Assembly (NCBI GenBank): GCA_963590525.1
Contig: CAVAPV010000006.1
Location: 1-56,399 of the forward strand
Origin: W2P13-069 sp963590525
Lineage (GTDB): Bacteria; Actinomycetota; Coriobacteriia; Coriobacteriales; QAMH01
Length of the DNA: 56,399 nt
Direction: 5' to 3'
The position numbers and the translations under genes are program-made. How positions within the stretch are numbered: the stretch's first letter is position 1; each line of letters starts with the position of its first letter. Below the pieces are notes generated by a model. The model made no database searches, was not told the origin of the DNA, and was given only the letters and a program-made list of their open reading frames with translations. Shown one piece after another: positions 24,194 through 36,605 of this stretch.

Positions 24194-24209
24194 TGGGACA
24201 TATGTCCCA
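24194..24209. promoter_or_regulatory. Perfect 16-bp palindrome upstream of secreted-protein gene
   Basis: TGGGACATATGTCCCA, about 110 bases before the ATG of the gene at 22997-24085. A further half-site, TGTCCCA, lies at 24171-24177. The arrangement suggests an operator for a dimeric repressor; the regulator is not identifiable here. Confidence 0.5.
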
Positions 24210-24225
24210 AACTGCATGCAAAGCA

Positions 24226-24333
24226 AAGGTCGCCGCAGCCATGTGGCCGCAGCGGCTCCAACGCAATTTGCGAGGGGATTTAGAGCTTAAGCCGAGGCGC
24301 CGGAGGCCGACGCGTACTTGGTTTGCCGAGACT
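24226..24333. repeat. Hairpin-repeat copy left of the assembly gap
   Basis: It contains a CAGCCATGTGGCCGCAGCGG hairpin, CAATTTGCGAGGGGA and a core GCCGAGGCGCCGGAGGCCGA. The same order of segments occurs at 24490-24637. The 51 bases at 24275-24325 are identical to 24344-24394 on the other side of the gap. Confidence 0.75.
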
Positions 24334-24343
24334 NNNNNNNNNN
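24334..24343. other. Assembly gap (10 N)
   Basis: A run of ten N flanked by near-identical repeats. The real length is unknown; the repeat copies probably blocked assembly. Confidence 0.99.
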
Positions 24344-24435
24344 GGGATTTAGAGCTTAAGCCGAGGCGCCGGAGGCCGACGCGTACTTGGTTTGTCGAGG
24401 CTTCAGGCAACAAGGGCGCAGACGCTGGCAATAAT
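24344..24435. repeat. Hairpin-repeat copy right of the assembly gap
   Basis: Begins with the 51 bases also found left of the gap, then differs by single bases and continues with GAGGCTTCAGGCAACAAGGG, matching the 3' half of the copy at 24531-24637. Confidence 0.7.
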
Positions 24436-24494
24436 CACGAGTCGCATCATAAATAAAAGTCAGCGAGCGCTGCGATAGTGTGTGCAAAGAAAAA

Positions 24495-24522
24495 GCCGCT
24501 GCAGCCATGTGGCCGCAGCGGC
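24495..24522 (-). terminator. Intrinsic terminator of the rpsL-rpsG-fusA-rpsJ operon
   Basis: A 12-base stem (one mismatch) with GCCGCTGC and GCAGCGGC outer arms and a 4-base loop, followed on the minus strand by TTTTTCTTTG. It lies about 115 bases after rpsJ and would separate rpsJ from the genes beyond. Confidence 0.75.
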
Positions 24523-24530
24523 TTCACCGC

Positions 24531-24636
24531 AATTTGCGAGGGGATTTTGGTCTGCGCCGAGGCGCCGGAGGCCGACGCGTACTTGGTTACGCGAGGCTTC
24601 CGGCAACAAAGGCGCAGACAAAATCCCCCGCAAATT
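24531..24636 (-). repeat. Very long hairpin directly after rpsJ
   Basis: Outer arms of 26-28 bases (24531-24558 and 24611-24636) pair with two single-base bulges. Inside, GCCGGAGGCC pairs with GGCTTCCGGC and CGCGTA with TACGCG around a 6-base loop. It touches the rpsJ stop codon. It is the most complete copy of the repeat family next to the assembly gap. Confidence 0.75.
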
Positions 24637-24944
24637 TACAGCTTGATCTCGATGTCGACACCAGCCGGCAAGTCAAGACGCATCAGGGAATCCACGGTGT
24701 TGGGCGTGGGATCCAGGATGTCGATGAGGCGCTTGTGGGTGCGCATCTCGAACTGCTCACGGGAGTCCTTGTTGACATGGGGCCCCTTGATAACCGTGTA
24801 GAGGTTACGCTCGGTGGGCAGGGGGATCGGGCCGCTCACGCGTGCACCGGTCTTGTGGGCAGTGTCGACGATGAGCTTCGCGGACTGGTCCACGATCTCA
24901 TGGTCATAGCCCTTCAGGCGGATGCGAATCTTCTGATTAGGCAT
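24636..24944 (-). CDS. rpsJ: 30S ribosomal protein S10
   Basis: The 102-residue product has IRIRLKGYDHEIVDQSAK, GPIPLPTERNLYTVIKGPHV and FEMRTHKRLIDI, all canonical. S10 also binds NusB in antitermination. It lies 34 bases after fusA and ends in a long hairpin and terminator instead of continuing to rplC, so the S10 operon is split in this genome. Confidence 0.97.
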   Translation of the reverse strand: MPNQKIRIRLKGYDHEIVDQSAKLIVDTAHKTGARVSGPIPLPTERNLYTVIKGPHVNKDSREQFEMRTHKRLIDILDPTPNTVDSLMRLDLPAGVDIEIKL

Positions 24945-24978
24945 CGTAATTCCTTCCTAAAACTTCAAAGCTTGCGGC

Positions 24979-27093
24979 TTAGTTGCCGGACTTTGCGATG
25001 ATCTCTTCGGCGACATTCTTGGGGACGGGATCGTACTGAGCAAACTGCATGGTGTAGCTTGCACGACCCTGAGTGCTGGAGCGGAGGTCGGTCGCGTAGC
25101 CGAACATCTCGGACAGCGGGACGTTGGCCTTGATGGCGACGGCAGCGCCGCGCTCCTCTTGACCCTGAATCATGCCGCGACGAGAGCTGATGCCGCCCAT
25201 GACGTCGCCCATGTACTCCTGCGGAGTCTCGACCTCGACGGCCATCATCGGCTCGAGGAGGACGGGATCGGACTTGCGCATGGCCTCCTTGATGGCCAAA
25301 GAGCCGGCAACCTTGAAGGCAGCCTCGGAGGAGTCGACGTCGTGGTAGGAACCGTCGATGAGCTCGACGCGAACGTCGAGGGTGGGGTAACCGGCGATGA
25401 CGCCGTTTTCCAGAGCTTCCTCGATGCCCTTGCCAACGCTGGGGATGTACTCCTTGGGGATGACACCGCCGACGATCTTGTTCTCAAAGACAAAACCACT
25501 GCCGGGCTCGCCGGGGTACATGTTGATGACGGCGTCGCCGTACTGACCGCGACCACCGGACTGGCGCTTGAACAGACCGCGGGCGTTGAGGACCTCGTGG
25601 CCCGGCTTCTCGCGGTAGGCAACGCGAGGAGCACCCGTGTTGCAGTCGACCTTGAACTCGCGCTTGAGGCGGTCGATGATGATCTCCAGATGGAGCTCGC
25701 CCATACCGGCGATGATGGTCTGGCCGGTCTCCTCGTCGGTGTGGACGCGGAAGGTGGGATCCTCTTCTGCCAGGCGAGCCAAGGCAACGGACATCTTGTC
25801 CTGCTCGGCCTTGGTCTTGGGCTCGACGGCGATGTCGATAACGGGCTCGGCGAACTCGATGGACTCGAGGATGATGGGGTTGGCCTCATCGCACAGGGTC
25901 TCACCGGTGGTGGTGTTCTTCAGGCCGACAGCAGCGCAGATATCGCCAGCGCTGATGAAGTCGATATCATGCTGCTCGTTGGAGTGCATCTCCAGCAGGC
26001 GGCCGATACGCTCCTTCTTGCCGTTGACGGAGTTGATGACGTAAGAGCCAGCATCCAGACGGCCGGAGTAGCAGCGCAGGTAGGTGAGCTTGCCGACGAA
26101 GGGGTCGGTCATGATCTTGAAGGCCAGAGCGGAGAACGGAGCCTTCTTGTCTGCGGGGCGCTCCTCCTGCTCATCGGTATCGGGGTTGGTACCGACGATA
26201 GCGGGGACGTCGAGCGGGCTGGGCAGGTAGTCGACGACAGCGTCGAGAAGCTCCTGCACGCCTTTGTTCTTGTAAGCAGAACCCACGAAGACCAAGTTGA
26301 GCTCGGTTGCGATAACGCCCTTGCGCAAAGCAGCCTTGATCTGCTCGACGGTGACGTCCTCCTCCATGAGGATGGCCTCCATGAGCTCCTCGTCGAAGTC
26401 TGCGGCGGCGTCGAGAAGCTCTTGATGCATCTCTTCTGCCTTGGCCTGGAACTCCTCGGGGATGGTGTCGAGCTTCTCGGGGTAGGTCATGCCCTTGTCG
26501 TCTGCCTTGAAGTCCCATGCCTCCATGGTGACCAAGTCGATGACGCCCCAGAACTGATCCTCGGCACCCATGGGCAGCTGGGCGGCGATAGCGTTAGCGC
26601 CCAGACGGTCCTTCATGGTCTGGATGGCATGCTCGAAGTCAGAACCGACGCGGTCATACTTGTTGATGAAGGCGATGGTGGGAACGTTGTAGCGCTTAGC
26701 CTGGCGCCAAACGGTCTCGGACTGGGGCTGAACACCGGCAACAGCGTCAAAGACAGCTACAGCGCCGTCCAAAACGCGCAGGGAACGCTCGACCTCAGAG
26801 GTGAAGTCGACGTGGCCCGGGGTGTCGATGATCTGAATCTTGTAGGTCTCGCCGTCCTTGGCACCGGAGGGGTAGCTCCAAAAGCAGGTGGTAGCAGCAG
26901 ACGTAATGGTAACGCCGCGCTCCTGCTCCTGAACCATCCAGTCCATGGTAGCTGCACCCTCGTGAACCTCACCGATCTTGTGGGTCTTGCCGGTGTAGTA
27001 GAGGATGCGCTCGGTCGTGGTGGTCTTGCCGGCGTCGATGTGAGCCATGATGCCGATGTTGCGAGTGTTTTCCAGAGAAATCTTCTTAGCCAT
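24979..27093 (-). CDS. fusA: Elongation factor G
   Basis: The 704-residue GTPase drives translocation. Seen are the P-loop AHIDAGKTTTTERILYYTGK, DTPGHVDF, NKYD (family usually NKMD), the fusidic-acid switch region, domain IV with GDVMGGISSRRGMIQG-type sequence (MGDVMGGISSRRG), and a complete C-terminus. It follows rpsG by 13 bases. The tuf gene that usually follows fusA in the str operon is absent here; rpsJ follows directly. Confidence 0.98.
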   Translation of the reverse strand: MAKKISLENTRNIGIMAHIDAGKTTTTERILYYTGKTHKIGEVHEGAATMDWMVQEQERGVTITSAATTCFWSYPSGAKDGETYKIQIIDTPGHVDFTSEVERSLRVLDGAVAVFDAVAGVQPQSETVWRQAKRYNVPTIAFINKYDRVGSDFEHAIQTMKDRLGANAIAAQLPMGAEDQFWGVIDLVTMEAWDFKADDKGMTYPEKLDTIPEEFQAKAEEMHQELLDAAADFDEELMEAILMEEDVTVEQIKAALRKGVIATELNLVFVGSAYKNKGVQELLDAVVDYLPSPLDVPAIVGTNPDTDEQEERPADKKAPFSALAFKIMTDPFVGKLTYLRCYSGRLDAGSYVINSVNGKKERIGRLLEMHSNEQHDIDFISAGDICAAVGLKNTTTGETLCDEANPIILESIEFAEPVIDIAVEPKTKAEQDKMSVALARLAEEDPTFRVHTDEETGQTIIAGMGELHLEIIIDRLKREFKVDCNTGAPRVAYREKPGHEVLNARGLFKRQSGGRGQYGDAVINMYPGEPGSGFVFENKIVGGVIPKEYIPSVGKGIEEALENGVIAGYPTLDVRVELIDGSYHDVDSSEAAFKVAGSLAIKEAMRKSDPVLLEPMMAVEVETPQEYMGDVMGGISSRRGMIQGQEERGAAVAIKANVPLSEMFGYATDLRSSTQGRASYTMQFAQYDPVPKNVAEEIIAKSGN

Positions 27094-27106
27094 TTTCTAC
27101 CACGCC

Positions 27107-27577
27107 CTAGAAACGGTAGTGGGAGAAAGCGCGGTTGGACTCGGCCATCTTGAAGACGTCCTCACGCTTCTTGACAGAAGCGCCAGTGCCGTTGGCAGCA
27201 TCCATGATCTCTGCTGCGAGGCGCTCGGCCATGGAGCGCTCCTTGCGGGCACGGGAGAAGGTAACCATCCAGCGGATAGCCAAAGTGGTGGAACGACGGC
27301 TGTTGACGTCGGTGGGAACCTGGTAGGTAGCACCGCCCACGCGCTTGGGCTTGACCTCGACGGTGGGGCGAACGTTTTCCATAGCCTTCTTGAAGACGGA
27401 GAGGGCATCCTCGCCGGTCTTCTCTGCGACGATGTCGAAGGCACCGTAGACGATGCGCTCGGCGACGGACTTCTTGCCGTCCAGCAAGACCTTGTTGATC
27501 AGCTGGGTGACGAGGCGGTTGTTGTAGACAGCGTCCGGCTGAACCTCGCGGCGGACAGCAGCATTACGACGTGGCAT
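27107..27577 (-). CDS. rpsG: 30S ribosomal protein S7
   Basis: The 156-residue product starts MPRRNAAVRREVQPDAVYNN and contains ALSVFKKAMENVRPTVEVKP and RWMVTFSRARKERSMAERLA. It nucleates assembly of the 16S rRNA head. The length is normal. It is followed by fusA. Confidence 0.97.
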   Translation of the reverse strand: MPRRNAAVRREVQPDAVYNNRLVTQLINKVLLDGKKSVAERIVYGAFDIVAEKTGEDALSVFKKAMENVRPTVEVKPKRVGGATYQVPTDVNSRRSTTLAIRWMVTFSRARKERSMAERLAAEIMDAANGTGASVKKREDVFKMAESNRAFSHYRF

Positions 27578-27593
27578 ATTCTAGATACCTCCC

Positions 27594-27974
27594 TTACTTC
27601 TTATCCTTGGGGCGCTTTGCGCCATAACGGGAACGAGCCTGCATGCGGTTGTTGACAGCAGCTGCGTCAAGCGTGCCGCGGATGATCTTGTAGCGGACAC
27701 CGGGAAGGTCCTTGGTACGACCACCGCGCAGCAGCACCATGGAGTGCTCCTGGAGGTTGTGACCCTCACCGGGGATGTAAGCGGTGACTTCCATGCCGTT
27801 GACGAGGCGGACACGAGCAACCTTACGAAGAGCGGAGTTAGGCTTTTTGGGGGTTGCGGTGTAAACGCGAGTGCAGACGCCGCGCTTTTGCGGGTTGCCC
27901 TTGAGAGCGGGGGACTTGGACTGCTCCACCGCGCGCTTGCGGCCCTTGCGGACCAGCTGGTTAATGGTAGGCAA
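27594..27974 (-). CDS. rpsL: 30S ribosomal protein S12
   Basis: The 126-residue product begins PTINQLVRKGRKRAVEQSKS after a TTG start at 27974, which has TAAGGAG 6 bases upstream. In-frame sequence further 5' is not S12-like. The decoding-site segments KKPNSALRKVARVRL and GGRTKDLPGVRY are wild type: Lys follows TP in TPKKPNS, the streptomycin-related position. It opens the str operon. Confidence 0.96.
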   Translation of the reverse strand: MPTINQLVRKGRKRAVEQSKSPALKGNPQKRGVCTRVYTATPKKPNSALRKVARVRLVNGMEVTAYIPGEGHNLQEHSMVLLRGGRTKDLPGVRYKIIRGTLDAAAVNNRMQARSRYGAKRPKDKK

Positions 27975-28153
27975 TTTTTTCTCCTTACTTGCTACCTTCT
28001 TACAAACGTTTTGCGCCGTCTTGGGCGCTCGACCCACAATAGGATGTCAGGTTCTATCTGGCCGCAGCAACGCTGCACGAGACCAAACAGAGCCCGACAC
28101 CAGCACGTATCATGGGCTTGATGCGCCTTGCAGACCTGAAGACGCGACTTGGT

Positions 28154-28182
28154 AGATTACGCCCCAAAAGAAAACTCGTCAA
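28154..28182 (-). promoter_or_regulatory. Promoter of the rpsL operon
   Basis: On the minus strand TTGACG and TAATCT are spaced by exactly 17 bases, 180 bases before the rpsL start. It is one of the best sigma70-type matches in the window. The leader contains a GCGCC/GGCGC hairpin. Confidence 0.65.
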
Positions 28183-28401
28183 ACGCCACGGGTCCGGGTG
28201 TATCCATTTCCTACTACTGCTCTGAGCTGGGACGATGCCGTCTGCACCAATATTTTGCAGAGAAATTTCAGGATTTTTAGCTCGAAGCATTCGCACAGCG
28301 CAAAACGTAACTGCCGCTGCATAAGCGAGATGCGCGCAACCTCCTGCTTAAAAGCGACGCGTACATCGGCTACTCTCCCATCTGCCTCTCCATAGCGCAA
28401 G
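28183..28401. other. rpoC-rpsL spacer
   Basis: About 220 bases between the rpoC hairpin and the rpsL promoter. No convincing gene; a short open frame on the minus strand (28179-28424) has no clear family and runs across the promoter. Nothing else was seen. Confidence 0.4.
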
Positions 28402-28432
28402 CAAGGCCCGCAGGTAAAACCCACGGGCCTTG
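28402..28432 (-). terminator. Hairpin after rpoC
   Basis: CAAGGCCCG and CGGGCCTTG form a strong stem, about 40 bases after the rpoC stop. The T tract is poor, but the position and stability fit the end of the rpoB-rpoC transcript. Confidence 0.6.
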
Positions 28433-28471
28433 TTCTAGCTACAAGCAGCTTGCCTTATGCAAGCGCAAGCA

Positions 28472-32851
<4,380 letters not shown>

Positions 32852-32854
32852 TGT

Positions 32855-35800
32855 TTATTCCTCCTCCTCATCGGTATTGCTCGTAGTTACCAGTGTGTCT
32901 TCTTGCTCGTCTTGAAGGTCTGCCAAGCCGCTCGTCAGGATGTCGAGGGCGTCGACTTCTTGGGCAGGCTGGTCTTCTTCTTGAGCCAACCCGATCAAGG
33001 TCTCTTCCTCCGGCTGCTCTTCTTGAGCATCCTTGGAGCTGTCGTGACCGGTCAGGCTCACGTCCAGGCACAAAGACTTCATCTCTTTGACCAAGACCTT
33101 GAAAGACTCGGGGATCTCTGCGGGCGGGATGTTTTCGCCCTTGACGATGGCCTCGTAGGTCTTGACGCGGCCGGCGGTATCGTCGGACTTGACCGTCAAG
33201 ATCTCCTGCAAGACGTTGGATGCGCCGTAGGAGTACAGCGCCCAAACCTCCATCTCGCCAAAGCGCTGGCCGCCAAACTGCGCCTTGCCGCCCAAAGGCT
33301 GCTGGGTGATGAGGCTGTAAGGGCCAGTCGAGCGAGCATGGATCTTGTCGTCGACCATGTGGGACAGCTTGAGGATGTAGGTTTGGCCAACGGTGATGGG
33401 CTCGCGGAACTTCTCGCCCGTGCGGCCGTCAAAGAGCTCGGTCTTGCCGGTGGAGCTCAGCTGCGGGACGAAGGGCTCGTGGAGCTTGTCGCCCAGATGC
33501 GCCTTCTTCTTGTTCATGAGGTTGGCGTTGGCCTTGAGGATGCACTCGGAGATCTCATCCTCGTGTGCGCCGTCAAAGATAGGCGTTGCGACAAAGAACG
33601 GGCCTTCGACGGGCTCGTCGGAGCCGTCCTCGCTCCATGCGTTGAGCGCAGCCCAGCCAAGGTGGTTTTCCATCAGCTGGCCGACGTTCATACGGGAGGG
33701 AACGCCCAGGGGGTTCAAGATGACGTCGATGGGCGTGCCGTCTGCCATGTAGGGCATGTCCTCGACCGGCAGGATACGGGAGATAACACCCTTGTTGCCG
33801 TGGCGGCCGGAGAGCTTGTCGCCCTGCTGGATCTTGCGCTTTTGGGCGACGAAGACGCGGACGAGCTCGTTGACGCCGGGGTTGAGGTCGGCGCCGGCTG
33901 CACGGGAGAAGCGATGCACGGCGATGACGCGGCCGCCTGTGCCATGGGGGACCTTGAGGGAGGTGTCGCGAACCTCGCGGGCCTTCTCGCCAAAGATGGC
34001 ACGAAGCAAGCGCTCCTCGGCGGTGAGCTCGGTCTCGCCCTTGGGGGTGACCTTGCCTACCAAGACATCGCCGGACTTGACCTCTGCGCCGATGCGGATG
34101 ATGCCGTCAACGTCCAGGTTGGCAAGCATGTCCTCGCTGATGTTGGGGATCTCTCGGGTGATCTCTTCGGGGCCGAGCTTGGTGTCGCGGGCGTCGATGT
34201 CGTAGGAGTGGATGTGGATGGAAGTCAAGAGGTCTTCTGCCACAACGCGCTCGGAGACGATGATAGCGTCCTCGTAGTTGAAACCCTCCCACGGCATGTA
34301 GGCGACCATGAGGTTTTGACCCAGCGCCAGCTCTGCGTGGTCTGTGGAGGGGCCGTCTGCCAGGCAGTCGCCGGCTGCAACCTCGTCGCCAAAGCGCACG
34401 AGCGGCTTCATGTTGATGCAGCCGCCCTGGTTGGAGCGCTGGAACTTGGACAGCGTGTACTTGTCGACGCTGCCGTTGTTGTTAGTGACCTCGATGCGGG
34501 ATGCGTCGACGTAAGTGACGGTGCCGCTGTTGACAGCCAGGGGCAGCTCGCCGGAGTCGATGGCGATGCGATGCTCGATGCCGGTACCGACCAACGGGGC
34601 GGTGGGGCGAAGCAGGGGCACAGCCTGACGCTGCATGTTGGAGCCCATGAGGGCGCGGTTTGCGTCGTCGTGCTCCAAGAAGGGGATCAACGCGGTAGCG
34701 ACGGAGTTCATCTGGCGCGGGGAGACGTCCATGTAGTTGACTTGAGAAGGCAGGACGTCGTCGGGGTCGCCAAAGATGCCGTCGGCGTTTTTGGTACGGC
34801 ACAAGACGGTCTTGGCGGGAACGAACACACCGTCGACAACTGTGCCAAACTCGCGGGTCTCCTCGTCGAAGGACTCGTTTGCCTGGGCAATGGTGTAGTT
34901 CTCTTCTTCATCTGCGGTGAGGTACTCGACCTCGTCGGTCACCTTGCCATCGACGACCTTGCGATACGGGGTCTCGATGAAGCCAAAGGGGTTGACGCGG
35001 CCATAGGTAGCCAAAGAGCCGATAAGACCGATGTTGGGGCCTTCAGGGGTCTCGATGGGGCACATACGGCCGTAGTGGGAGGTGTGGACGTCGCGGACCT
35101 CGAAGCCTGCGCGCTCACGAGACAGACCGCCAGGACCCAGTGCGGACAGACGGCGCTTGTGGGTGATGCCCGCAGCGGGGTTGGTCTGGTCCATGAACTG
35201 GGACAGCTGGGAGCTGCCAAAGAACTCCTTGATAGACGCCACGATCGGGCGGATGTTGATGAGTGCCTGCGGGCTGATGTCATCGGGGTCGATGTTGGAC
35301 ATACGCTCGCGGACAACGCGCTCCATGCGGCTGATGCCGATGCGGAACTGGTTTTGGATCAGCTCGCCCACCGTGCGAATGCGGCGGTTGCCAAAGTGGT
35401 CGATGTCATCGGTCTGGTAGCCGTCTGCGCCGGAGTGCAGCTTGACGATGTACTTCATCGCGCTGACGATGTCTTCGACCGTAAGGGTGGACTCGTCACC
35501 TGCGAGGTCGAGGCCGAGCTTCTTGTTGATCTTGTAGCGGCCAACGCGAGCCAGGTCGTAGCGCTGCGGGTTGAAGAAGAGGCCCTCGAGCAGGTTGCGG
35601 GCGCTCTCGACCGTGGGCGGCTCGCCCGGACGGAGGCGCTTGTAAAGCTCGATCAGGGCTTCTTCGCGGTTGGAGGCAACGTCTTTGGCCAGCGTGTGCT
35701 GCAGCATCTCGGACTCGCCCAAAAGCTCGACGATCTCCTGGTTGGTCTCGGCGATGCCAAGCGCGCGCAGAAGCAGCGTTGCGGGCTGTTTGCGCTTGCG

Positions 35801-36346
35801 GTCGATGCGCAAAGAGAGGACGTCGCGCTTATCGGTCTCGAACTCGAGCCAAGCGCCGCGGGCGGGAATGACCTTGGCGTTGAAGATCATCTTGTCGCTG
35901 GTCTTGTCGCGCTCGGACGAGAAGTACACGCCCGGGGAGCGAACCAGCTGGGAGACGACGACGCGCTCGGTGCCGTTGATGATGAAGGTACCGCGGTTGG
36001 TCATCAGCGGGAAGTCGCCCATGAACACGTTGGATTCCTGCATCTCGCCGGTCTCTTTGTTGATAAAGCGAATGTCAACAAAGAGCGGAGCCTGATAGTT
36101 AATATCGCGCTTCTTGCATTCCTCGACGGAATGCTTGGGGTCTCCAAACTCGTGATCGCCAAACTCGACGCACATGGTGTGCGCGTTGTTCTCGATCGGG
36201 GACATATCCTTGAAGGTCTCCGCCAGGCCCTCGTTCATGAAACGCTTGAACGAGTCTGTCTGGATGGAGATCAGGTTGGGGATGTCCATGACCTCGGGGA
36301 TCTTCGCGAAGCTCTTGCGATCGCGATAGACGTTGGTCTTTGCCAC
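32855..36346 (-). CDS. rpoB: RNA polymerase beta subunit
   Basis: The 1163-residue product starts at GTG 36346, with GAAGGAGG upstream. It carries the rifampicin region, which reads SQFMDQTNPAAGITHKRR and then LSALGPGG. The usual sequence is DQNNPLSE or DQNNPLSG, so three neighbouring positions differ, while the Asp, His and Ser most often mutated in resistance are kept. The flap and C-terminal beta-beta' contact segments are complete (GGKAQFGGQRFGEMEVWALY). The last about 65 residues form an acidic Gln/Glu-rich tail. Confidence 0.98.
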   Translation of the reverse strand: MAKTNVYRDRKSFAKIPEVMDIPNLISIQTDSFKRFMNEGLAETFKDMSPIENNAHTMCVEFGDHEFGDPKHSVEECKKRDINYQAPLFVDIRFINKETGEMQESNVFMGDFPLMTNRGTFIINGTERVVVSQLVRSPGVYFSSERDKTSDKMIFNAKVIPARGAWLEFETDKRDVLSLRIDRKRKQPATLLLRALGIAETNQEIVELLGESEMLQHTLAKDVASNREEALIELYKRLRPGEPPTVESARNLLEGLFFNPQRYDLARVGRYKINKKLGLDLAGDESTLTVEDIVSAMKYIVKLHSGADGYQTDDIDHFGNRRIRTVGELIQNQFRIGISRMERVVRERMSNIDPDDISPQALINIRPIVASIKEFFGSSQLSQFMDQTNPAAGITHKRRLSALGPGGLSRERAGFEVRDVHTSHYGRMCPIETPEGPNIGLIGSLATYGRVNPFGFIETPYRKVVDGKVTDEVEYLTADEEENYTIAQANESFDEETREFGTVVDGVFVPAKTVLCRTKNADGIFGDPDDVLPSQVNYMDVSPRQMNSVATALIPFLEHDDANRALMGSNMQRQAVPLLRPTAPLVGTGIEHRIAIDSGELPLAVNSGTVTYVDASRIEVTNNNGSVDKYTLSKFQRSNQGGCINMKPLVRFGDEVAAGDCLADGPSTDHAELALGQNLMVAYMPWEGFNYEDAIIVSERVVAEDLLTSIHIHSYDIDARDTKLGPEEITREIPNISEDMLANLDVDGIIRIGAEVKSGDVLVGKVTPKGETELTAEERLLRAIFGEKAREVRDTSLKVPHGTGGRVIAVHRFSRAAGADLNPGVNELVRVFVAQKRKIQQGDKLSGRHGNKGVISRILPVEDMPYMADGTPIDVILNPLGVPSRMNVGQLMENHLGWAALNAWSEDGSDEPVEGPFFVATPIFDGAHEDEISECILKANANLMNKKKAHLGDKLHEPFVPQLSSTGKTELFDGRTGEKFREPITVGQTYILKLSHMVDDKIHARSTGPYSLITQQPLGGKAQFGGQRFGEMEVWALYSYGASNVLQEILTVKSDDTAGRVKTYEAIVKGENIPPAEIPESFKVLVKEMKSLCLDVSLTGHDSSKDAQEEQPEEETLIGLAQEEDQPAQEVDALDILTSGLADLQDEQEDTLVTTSNTDEEEE

Positions 36347-36380
36347 CTACTGTCCTCCTTCTCAACTACTGGAAAATAGG

Positions 36381-36414
36381 CCCTAAAGTGCACTTTGCAC
36401 CATAAGGACCTAGA
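36381..36414 (-). other. Leader hairpin of rpoB
   Basis: An imperfect stem with GTGC-AAA-GTGC at its tip and AGGTCC/GGGCCT at its base lies between promoter and start codon. It could affect mRNA stability or regulation. Confidence 0.4.
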
Positions 36415-36442
36415 CTTTATTGCGATATATAAGCACGGTCAA
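36414..36442 (-). promoter_or_regulatory. Promoter of rpoB-rpoC
   Basis: On the minus strand TTGACC and TAAAGT are spaced by exactly 17 bases, about 70 bases before the GTG start. An additional TTGACA lies further upstream without a clear partner. In many bacteria rplJ-rplL lie directly upstream; here they do not. Confidence 0.5.
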
Positions 36443-36605
36443 GAAAAAATTTGCTCAACGGGCATATGCGCAGGTCGTTTTCCGTAAACGGTCGAAAATT
36501 ATCGGACAAAGCCAATTTGCTGTTGTCTGTCAAGTGGATAATGCAGGGGAAAGGAGAACGGGCGACAGCTGTCCCGCTCGGCAAGAGCGCAGAGACTGTA
36601 CTCCC

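Noticed and set aside
24132..24456. Short coding sequences spanning the assembly gap
   Set aside because: They run through the N run and consist of translated hairpin repeats.
25159..27153. Long plus-strand open frame opposite fusA
   Set aside because: Antisense shadow of elongation factor G with repetitive composition and no ribosome site.
28179..28424. Small gene between rpoC and rpsL on the minus strand
   Set aside because: It crosses the rpsL promoter, has no recognisable domain and its composition looks non-coding.
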